Source of the DNA: an uncultured Pseudomonadota bacterium
GTDB lineage: Bacteria > Pseudomonadota > Alphaproteobacteria > Rs-D84
DNA length: 18,625 nt
Assembly: GCA_902776515.1 (NCBI GenBank)
Contig: CACYQE010000007.1
Coordinates: forward strand, 1 to 18,625
Reading direction: 5' to 3'
The notes beneath the pieces were generated by a model. It did no database searches and was not told the DNA's origin. It worked only from the letters and a program-made list of their open reading frames with translations. The first letter of the stretch is position 1. Each line of letters opens with the position of its first letter. A program made the position numbers and the translations under genes. Positions 13,422 through 18,625 of this stretch are shown one piece after another.

Positions 13422-13979
13422 TTACAATGTTTGCACGATTATGATAAAACCATCACCTGTTTTCGATGGAATCAAATCGTATTTGAATTTATGTTTCTTT
13501 TTTGCTGTCAAAATTTCGGTCTCTATTTCCCGGCCTTTTAATAGAAAAAGCCGGCTTTTTTGACCATGAACATAATCCAATATTTTGGTAAGTGGTGCAA
13601 AAGCACGTGCGGTAAAGACAAAATCACGCTTTTTACCGGCTTTTTCGCCCAAAAAGTTTTCTACACGACCATGATAAACGGTCAAATTTTCCAAATTCAA
13701 TTCTTGCTTTAACACATTCAAGAAATCGGCTTTTTTACCAATCGATTCGATACACGTCACATCATAACCCAACACAGCCAAAACAACACCAGGGAAACCG
13801 GCACCGCTGCCCAAATCGACAATTTTGGTTCCGTTTGGAATTATATCGGCCAACTGAGCCGAATCGGCAATGTGCCGATTTTTTATATCCGAAAGTGTAC
13901 TTGGTGCAACAAGATTTATTTTTTGTGACCAATCGCGTAAAAGCTGTTCATAACGTTCAAATTTTTCTTTGCTATTCAT
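13422..13979 (-). CDS. rsmG: 16S rRNA (guanine(527)-N7)-methyltransferase RsmG
   Basis: RsmG (GidB) methylates N7 of G527 in 16S rRNA, using S-adenosylmethionine; its loss gives low-level streptomycin resistance. The 185-residue protein is slightly short for the family (about 205). It has the N-terminal WSQKINLVAPSTLSDIKNRHIADSAQL segment (17-43), the SAM-binding DLGSGAGFPG (55-64) and CIESIGKKADFLN (about 76-88). The SAM-fold strand DFVFTARAFAPL and the C-terminal GDGFIIIVQTL close it. The ATG at 13977-13979 has no Shine-Dalgarno sequence; a possible -10 box lies just eight bases before it, so the message may be leaderless. It precedes parA-parB as in many proteobacteria, but no mnmG is upstream. 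Instead a divergent TPR gene begins 28 bases away. Confidence 0.95.
   Translation of the reverse strand: MNSKEKFERYEQLLRDWSQKINLVAPSTLSDIKNRHIADSAQLADIIPNGTKIVDLGSGAGFPGVVLAVLGYDVTCIESIGKKADFLNVLKQELNLENLTVYHGRVENFLGEKAGKKRDFVFTARAFAPLTKILDYVHGQKSRLFLLKGREIETEILTAKKKHKFKYDLIPSKTGDGFIIIVQTL
13546..13561. repeat. Recurring 16-base palindromic word (A4-GCCGGC-T6)
   Basis: This word occurs three times in about 5 kb: at 11620-11635 and 16509-16524, where it forms terminator arms, and here inside rsmG. The rsmG copy is part of a perfect palindrome at 13545-13560 and codes for Lys-Ser-Arg. Its recurrence in and outside terminators is discussed in the findings. Confidence 0.5.
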
Positions 13980-13987
13980 AATGTATT

Positions 13988-14014
13988 ATTGTAACATATC
14001 CAACGTTATGACAA
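13988..14014 (-). promoter_or_regulatory. Weak candidate promoter of rsmG, giving a leaderless message
   Basis: TTGTCA (14009-14014) and TACAAT (13988-13993) are separated by 15 bases on the minus strand, a little short. The start point would fall at or within a few bases of the rsmG ATG. The match is modest and the call tentative. Confidence 0.28.
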
Positions 14015-15630
14015 AACAAAAAATTTCAATTTATTTTATTTGCCTTGCGGCTGCAATCGCGGCACTTGGTGTGTTAACCGGACGTATGGATTTTACATCG
14101 ACACCGACCGTTCAACCAACCGAAATAAAAACAAAATACGGCTCTTTTTTGGCGGCTCAGCATGCTATCTATGTAAACGATTTTGATGCCGCATCAAAAT
14201 TCACCAATGATTTTGCCGATGTGGAATATACAACCGTAAAAAACACTCGTATTTTATCGGACTTTTTGGCTGGGAAAATGCCATCTGATGCCGATATGAA
14301 AATGCTTAAAAAGGAAAAATCGACAACATCGCGTATGATTTATGATGCACACCTTGTTCGCAACAATGCATGGGAAGAATTGTATCAACGTCATGCCAAG
14401 GACAATTCAGCATTATTTGCACCTTTGCGTATATGGTCAGCAATAAATCTGAATCGCAAAACAGAAACATTAAAATTTATTGATAAATTGCCAACCAATG
14501 ACTCTTGGAAGGCCTTTATTCGTGGTCAAATTTTCGTTGAACAGGGTAATATAAAACAAGCCGCAGAAGAATTTGCAAATGTAAAGCCTGAATTTATGAA
14601 TTTAATGGATTATCTGTATTTGATGTCTTTTTATTATGAATTTGGTTATTACGAAGATGCTGATATATTGCGGGACGATTTTGTATCGACACCATCCGGT
14701 ATGTTTTTGGCAAATTACCAAGATATACCAAAATGGTCGGTATTTGCCGGTTCCAGAAACGCTTTATCTTTTAATCTGATTCAAACGGTGTCACATACAA
14801 AGGTTATGTTGTATTCTGATATTGCGTTGCTAATGTTGCGTTTTGCGGAAATAACCGGTAATAACGAACCTATTTTTGCTGATGCTATTAAATATTATTC
14901 GGGTCAATTTTTATACAATATAGACGGTAATTTTGTCGATATGTTTAACAAAATAAATCGGGACAGCCCATTTTATTCATTTGGTCAGATTCGTATCGCA
15001 GAAAAAGAAAACAATATGCGTTTATTAAAAAAGATACTGCGACATCAACCGTTGTTTGTTCCTGCATTAGAAAGGATGGTTGCTGGGCATATTCAAATAG
15101 GGAACAAACACGGTGCAATCAAAACCATAAATAAAGCATTAAACAACAAAGAATTACCGGATTTTGGCCGTGCATATTTATTGAAACGCCGTGCATACGT
15201 TTATATGGTTTTTGATGACTTCAAGGCGGCCCAGGCCGATATCCACGATGCGACAAAATTATCCTCTATGGATGCTGAAATTTTATCTATTCAATCACGA
15301 ATCTGGGCAGCCCAGGGTAAAAAGCTGGATGATGCTTATGATTATTCTATGGCATTAATCAAGAAAAATCCCACTGATATTTTTGCTTGGGACACTGTTG
15401 GCAGTGTGGTTTTGGTTCGTGAAGGCCCAAATGCCGCATTGGAAATTTACGAACAAGTTAGTAAAACAGCGAATTCTTGCTCGTCTTTGTTTGAACACAC
15501 CGGTGATGTTTATTCACTGTTGGGGGATAAACAAAAAGCCAAAAATGCTTATTTACGTGCCATAGATTTGGCAAGTGATGGATTGGTTATTGTTCCAAAA
15601 ATAGAAAAGAAAATAAGGAAATTGAAATGA
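14008..15630 (+). CDS. Membrane-anchored tetratricopeptide-repeat protein, 540 aa
   Basis: I do not recognise a specific gene. From the ATG at 14008 (MTKQKISIYF) the protein has an N-terminal hydrophobic helix (about 6-25), probably an uncleaved signal anchor or signal peptide, so the rest should be periplasmic. The remainder is helical. TPR-like repeats are clearest at the C-terminus: YLLKRRAYVYMVFDDFKAAQAD, then AEILSIQSRIWAAQGK, and FEHTGDVYSLLGDKQKAKNAY. This suggests a protein-protein interaction scaffold in the envelope. ATG codons at 13969 and 13981 are in frame but would overlap the divergent rsmG start; none has a convincing binding site. It overlaps gpsA by four bases (ATGA), so the two are translationally coupled. 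Confidence 0.85.
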   Translation: MTKQKISIYFICLAAAIAALGVLTGRMDFTSTPTVQPTEIKTKYGSFLAAQHAIYVNDFDAASKFTNDFADVEYTTVKNTRILSDFLAGKMPSDADMKMLKKEKSTTSRMIYDAHLVRNNAWEELYQRHAKDNSALFAPLRIWSAINLNRKTETLKFIDKLPTNDSWKAFIRGQIFVEQGNIKQAAEEFANVKPEFMNLMDYLYLMSFYYEFGYYEDADILRDDFVSTPSGMFLANYQDIPKWSVFAGSRNALSFNLIQTVSHTKVMLYSDIALLMLRFAEITGNNEPIFADAIKYYSGQFLYNIDGNFVDMFNKINRDSPFYSFGQIRIAEKENNMRLLKKILRHQPLFVPALERMVAGHIQIGNKHGAIKTINKALNNKELPDFGRAYLLKRRAYVYMVFDDFKAAQADIHDATKLSSMDAEILSIQSRIWAAQGKKLDDAYDYSMALIKKNPTDIFAWDTVGSVVLVREGPNAALEIYEQVSKTANSCSSLFEHTGDVYSLLGDKQKAKNAYLRAIDLASDGLVIVPKIEKKIRKLK

Positions 15631-16490
15631 AGGTTGGTATTATTGGGGCCGGGGCCTGGGGAACAGGGCTGGCCTTTGTTGTTTCACGTGGTGGTTCTGA
15701 TGTGGTTCTGTGGTCTTTTAATGGTGGACACAAAGAGTTTGATGGTGCCGTATTACCGGAACACGTTGTTGTAACACAAGACATGGCAAAATTGGCCAAT
15801 TGTGACGTATGGTTGGCAGTAACCCCGGCGGCTTTTTTCCGCGAAACAATGACAAGGGCAGGGCAAAATTATAACAAACAACCCATTATTATTTGTACCA
15901 AGGGTGCGGAACCCAACAGCGGCAAATTCATGACCGAGGTTTTACACGAATCAATTCCAAAGGCTAAAAATATCGGTGTTTTAGCGGGTCCACAATTTGC
16001 TGCCGAAGTTGCACGCGGTGTTCCCACAGGAACGACTCTTGCCGGTCCAAAACGTGTTCAAGAGATGGGTCGTATCATTTTCAGAAACCTGCATCTAAGC
16101 CTTTCGCGTGACGTTATTGGCACCGAAATATGCAGTGTGGGCAAAAACGCCGTTTCTTTAATCAGCGGTTATGTCAAAGTTCGGGGCGAGGGTGAAAATC
16201 AATCTGCTTTGGTTATGACGTTTGCTTGGAACGAAGTTGTAAATTTGGGGCTGAAAATGGGGGCAAAATTACCGACATTTTTGGACTATTGTGGTTTGGG
16301 CGATTTGTTATTAACCGCAACTTCACAAACCAGCCGCAATTTTTCGGCCGGTGTTTCGCTGGCCAATGGTGAAAAACCCGTTGGAACAGTTGAAGGAATA
16401 TCCGCATTAAACGGATTGGTAAAAAAGGCCAAAAAGGCCGGCGTAAAGGTGCCTTTGTTAAAGAAAATGCACGACAGATTTTCAAAATAA
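15627..16490 (+). CDS. gpsA: Glycerol-3-phosphate dehydrogenase [NAD(P)+]
   Basis: GpsA reduces dihydroxyacetone phosphate to sn-glycerol-3-phosphate, the backbone for phospholipids. The N-terminal dinucleotide-binding motif GAGAWG is at 7-12. Further on are CTKGAEP (90-96), GPQFAAEVA (121-129; usually GPSFAxEVA), SVGKNAV with the catalytic Lys173, GLGDLLLTATSQTSRN (223-238) and the C-terminal PVGTVEG. With 287 residues it is about 40 shorter than usual; part of the loss is in the segment after the Rossmann N-terminus (about residues 31-50), where the spacer before LPEHVVVT is compressed. The ATG overlaps the TPR gene's stop by four bases, and AAGGA lies in that gene's end. A terminator shared with the convergent permease gene follows. 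Confidence 0.93.
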   Translation: MKVGIIGAGAWGTGLAFVVSRGGSDVVLWSFNGGHKEFDGAVLPEHVVVTQDMAKLANCDVWLAVTPAAFFRETMTRAGQNYNKQPIIICTKGAEPNSGKFMTEVLHESIPKAKNIGVLAGPQFAAEVARGVPTGTTLAGPKRVQEMGRIIFRNLHLSLSRDVIGTEICSVGKNAVSLISGYVKVRGEGENQSALVMTFAWNEVVNLGLKMGAKLPTFLDYCGLGDLLLTATSQTSRNFSAGVSLANGEKPVGTVEGISALNGLVKKAKKAGVKVPLLKKMHDRFSK

Positions 16491-16497
16491 AAACATT

Positions 16498-16524
16498 AAA
16501 AAACCGGCAAAAGCCGGCTTTTTT
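16498..16524. terminator. Bidirectional terminator between gpsA and the MacB-type permease
   Basis: CCGGC (16504-16508) and GCCGG (16513-16517) close an AAAA loop, flanked by A and T runs on both sides, so it can act on both convergent transcripts. The permease stop codon (16523-16525) lies in its T run, a very compact arrangement. Confidence 0.85.
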
Positions 16525-17740
16525 ATTCGTATCTTAAACTGTCTATGGGGTTTAATTTTGCCGCCTTGATTGCCGGCATAACCCCCGAGGCCAAACCAAC
16601 AACGACCGCGACCGAAATAGACAGGACAACCGGCCATAAACTAAATGGCACATTGTATCCCATAATAAAACGTCCTATGCCCTGGGACAAACCAACCCCC
16701 AAAACCAAGCCGACCATCGAACCGATAAAAGATATCATTATAGATTCGGCCAAAAATTGTATAATTATGTGGCTTTCACGTGCACCGATAGCCTTGCGTA
16801 TACCAATTTCACGTGTCCGTTCCGCAACCGACACCAGCATCATGTTCATAATACCAATTGCACCAACCAACAAAGATACAGCCGCGATAGCAATTAACAA
16901 CAACTTTAAATAACCGGTTACTGTTGTCATTGTTTCCATTATCTGTTTCATATCCATAACCTGAAAATCGTCTTCATCGCCGGCACGCAATTTATGTCTG
17001 TCGCGGAGCAGGGCGGAAATTTGGTCAATAACCACAGAATTATCGGAATCTTGGAATAATTTTAATGCAATCATACTAACAGAATTTGGGAAACGGCTGC
17101 CTTGGACACGTTTTTTCAACGTTGTAATAGGTATTAACACCATATCGTCTTGGGACCCCATCATTGAATCACCACGTTCTTTTGTAACACCAATAACAAC
17201 AAAAGGAACGTTCTGGACACGAATAACCTCGCCCACGGGGTTTTTTGCCATGCCAAGCTCAGATGCTGTTTTTGGACCAATTACGGCGTGTGTAGAGGCG
17301 TTTCTGACCGCGGAAGTATCAAAAAACGCACCATATTCCATTTCTATATTTTGAACAGTTGTATAATCAGGGTAAACCCCGGTCATAGAGGTTGACCAAT
17401 TCTTGTTACCATAAATAACCTGGGCCCCAGAATTTTGAACGGGCGAAACAGCCGCAACATCCGGCAATTTAGCAATAAATTCGGCATCTTCGATGGTAAG
17501 TGTTTGCCGATTTCCGGCCCTAATTCCACCGGTTTGTGCCGCACCGGCACGTATCATAACAGTATTTGTTCCCAGTGATGAAAATTGTCCGGTTATTTCT
17601 TTTTGAACGGTTTCACCAACCGCAACCATTATAACCACAGCCATAACACCAATAATAATCCCCAAAACCGTCAAAAAAGACCGGACTTTATTTCCACCTA
17701 TGGATAACCACGATTCTTTTAAAATATCGTTTAGCGTCAT
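16523..17740 (-). CDS. MacB-type ABC transporter permease (FtsX-like), 405 aa
   Basis: This is the membrane half of a MacB-type exporter, which moves substrates from the periplasm through an outer-membrane channel by a mechanical bellows action. TM1 (about 21-42, FLTVLGIIIGVMAVVIMVAVG) follows a cytoplasmic amphipathic start. A large periplasmic domain covers about 43-275, then come three TM helices (about 277-306, 326-358 and 368-388). The FtsX-type motif ERTREIGIRKAIGA and the terminal PAIKAAKLNPIDSLRYE are typical. Its ATG overlaps the ATPase stop by four bases (ATGA). E. coli MacB is one fused polypeptide; here ATPase and permease are separate, as in many bacteria. The substrate (macrolide, peptide, lipid or lipoprotein) cannot be told from the sequence. 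Confidence 0.93.
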   Translation of the reverse strand: MTLNDILKESWLSIGGNKVRSFLTVLGIIIGVMAVVIMVAVGETVQKEITGQFSSLGTNTVMIRAGAAQTGGIRAGNRQTLTIEDAEFIAKLPDVAAVSPVQNSGAQVIYGNKNWSTSMTGVYPDYTTVQNIEMEYGAFFDTSAVRNASTHAVIGPKTASELGMAKNPVGEVIRVQNVPFVVIGVTKERGDSMMGSQDDMVLIPITTLKKRVQGSRFPNSVSMIALKLFQDSDNSVVIDQISALLRDRHKLRAGDEDDFQVMDMKQIMETMTTVTGYLKLLLIAIAAVSLLVGAIGIMNMMLVSVAERTREIGIRKAIGARESHIIIQFLAESIMISFIGSMVGLVLGVGLSQGIGRFIMGYNVPFSLWPVVLSISVAVVVGLASGVMPAIKAAKLNPIDSLRYE

Positions 17741-18483
17741 TTTTCTGTCCTGTGCAATTTCTTTGTCAGTATCGATTCGTTTTCTGGGACAGGGCCGTCA
17801 TAATTTATACGACCGTCATAAATATGAATCAATCTGTCTGAATATTTTGCAATATCAAATTCATGGGTAATCATAACAATAGTTATACCCATTTCCTTGT
17901 TCAATTGCTTAAAAAACTTTAATATTTCATTTCCCATTTTACTGTCCAATGCCCCGGTCGGTTCGTCCGCCAATATCAATTTCGGGTCACCGGCCAACGC
18001 ACGAGCAATCGCAACACGCTGTTTCATTCCGCCCGACAGTTGTGTTGGGAAATATGTTTCAAACTTTTCCAATCCGACACGCCGCAACATATCACGTGCA
18101 CGTTCCACCCGTTCCGATGGCGACATTCCGCGATACATTAATGGCAACATAACGTTGTCTAATACATTGCGTTTTGACAACAAATTAAAATTTTGGAAAA
18201 CGAAACCTATGTATTCATTTCTAATTTTTGCCAAATCATCATTTGTCATATTTGTTATGTTACGACCGTATAATTCATACACCCCAGATGTAGGTGTATC
18301 CAACGCACCTATTATGTTCATACATGTCGATTTACCAGACCCAGAAGGCCCCATAATAGAGACAAATTCACCGGCATTCACGTTGAATGATATATCAAAT
18401 AGAACCTGCTGAACACCACCAACCGCAAGTGGGAAACTTTTGCAGATTTTATCCATAGAAATGATGCTTTCAGATTTCTTCAT
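17737..18483 (-). CDS. MacB-type ABC transporter ATP-binding protein, 248 aa
   Basis: This is the ATPase that powers the adjacent permease. All ABC motifs are intact: Walker A GPSGSGKST (45-53), Q-loop Q97 in VFQNFN, signature LSGGMKQR (149-156), Walker B LILADEPTG (169-177), D-loop ALD and H-loop His207 (ITHE). The layout, including LDTPTSGVY and RNEYIGFVFQ, is that of the MacB/LolD/SalX group. I take the ATG at 18481-18483; the frame is open to 18591, but that part covers the end of the upstream adaptor gene in another frame. No good Shine-Dalgarno site is visible. The adaptor stop is 22 bases upstream and the permease overlaps downstream, so all three form one operon. Confidence 0.93.
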   Translation of the reverse strand: MKKSESIISMDKICKSFPLAVGGVQQVLFDISFNVNAGEFVSIMGPSGSGKSTCMNIIGALDTPTSGVYELYGRNITNMTNDDLAKIRNEYIGFVFQNFNLLSKRNVLDNVMLPLMYRGMSPSERVERARDMLRRVGLEKFETYFPTQLSGGMKQRVAIARALAGDPKLILADEPTGALDSKMGNEILKFFKQLNKEMGITIVMITHEFDIAKYSDRLIHIYDGRINYDGPVPENESILTKKLHRTEK

Positions 18484-18505
18484 AAAACACACAATTGCTT
18501 TTATA

Positions 18506-18625
18506 TTACATTGGTGGTCTGCCACCGCGTTTGCTTTGGGTCGCAGCAGAACTTGTTGATTGTCCGACACGTCCGACAATAATTTTATCACCTTGGATAA
18601 TGTTATAAGAAATGATTTGCGTTTC
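18506..18625 (-). CDS. MacA-like membrane fusion protein, C-terminal end only (runs off right edge)
   Basis: The minus strand from the right edge reads 39 codons before a TAA (18506-18508). The sequence begins ETQIISYNIIQGDKIIVGR and ends in a Ser/Thr/Gln-rich stretch closing with RGGRPPM. The ISxxxxxGDKIIVGR pattern, then a short Gly/Pro-rich tail, is typical of the C-terminus of HlyD/MacA-type periplasmic adaptors, which link an inner-membrane exporter to a TolC-type channel. The position directly upstream of a MacB-type ATPase and permease supports this. No start is in the window, so length and N-terminal membrane segment cannot be judged. Confidence rests mainly on context. Confidence 0.7.
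   Translation of the reverse strand, partial: ETQIISYNIIQGDKIIVGRVGQSTSSAATQSKRGGRPPM

Noticed and set aside
15677..15692. Possible parS site (TGTTTCACGTG) in gpsA
   Set aside because: Only the left half and centre match the parS palindrome; the right five bases all differ. Other CACGTG words (5238, 16768, 16811) match even less. No full parS site is in the window.
17698..17706. DnaA-box-like word TTATCCATA on the minus strand
   Set aside because: A single near match inside permease coding sequence, without a cluster of boxes or an AT-rich unwinding region, is no evidence of an origin.
1..18625. CRISPR array, insertion sequence, transposase, integrase or toxin-antitoxin pair
   Set aside because: I looked for spaced direct repeats, terminal inverted repeats with an internal transposase frame, and known motifs of these systems, and found none.

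Overview
The window looks like part of the chromosome of an AT-rich, host-associated or gut-type uncultured alphaproteobacterium. This placement is inferred from gene content, not from a database search. The evidence is the rsmG-parA-parB cluster, a MutS with a GPNMAGKST Walker A loop, a cluster-less family-4-like uracil-DNA glycosylase, TTGAC-type -35 boxes, and overall low GC with AAGGA-type ribosome binding sites. Most of the window is ordinary housekeeping DNA packed into short operons. I do not see a clearly new defence, secretion or mobile system.

Region 1 (1-2180, minus strand): an operon-like row of five small unrecognised genes, with its own promoter at 2085-2112. It contains two divergent tandem paralogs (744-1148 and 1244-1657), a probable lipoprotein, a 91-residue protein, and a membrane-anchored protein cut by the window edge. 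That last protein carries a peptide typical of Bacteroidota TonB-receptor plug domains. The row lies on the 3' side of a tRNA-Val(UAC), so it may be accessory DNA.

Region 2 (2180-9610, minus strand): xseB-mutS-truB-rpsO, then pnp with its own promoter and a long leader hairpin, then a second pair of small paralogs, then ybaB and tRNA-Val. This covers DNA repair (ExoVII small subunit, MutS), tRNA pseudouridylation, ribosomal protein S15 and RNA turnover. truB-rpsO-pnp is the classical order.

Region 3 (9663-11063, minus strand): infC, which appears to use the rare AUU start codon, and a uracil-DNA glycosylase upstream of it.

Region 4 (11092-13979): pal on the plus strand with its terminator. 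It converges on parA-parB (own promoter at 13328-13356), and rsmG lies upstream of parA.

Region 5 (13980-18625): a TPR protein and gpsA on the plus strand, translationally coupled by ATGA. They converge, through a shared terminator, on a MacAB-type exporter on the minus strand. The exporter has the adaptor C-terminus at the window edge, then a separate ATPase and a separate permease.

The points most worth checking are the AUU start of infC, the pnp leader hairpin, a PNPase that seems to lack the KH-S1 junction, a tRNA-Val with the elbow pair A19-U56 instead of G19-C56, and the TonB-plug-like peptide. No gene-free stretch exceeds 300 bases.
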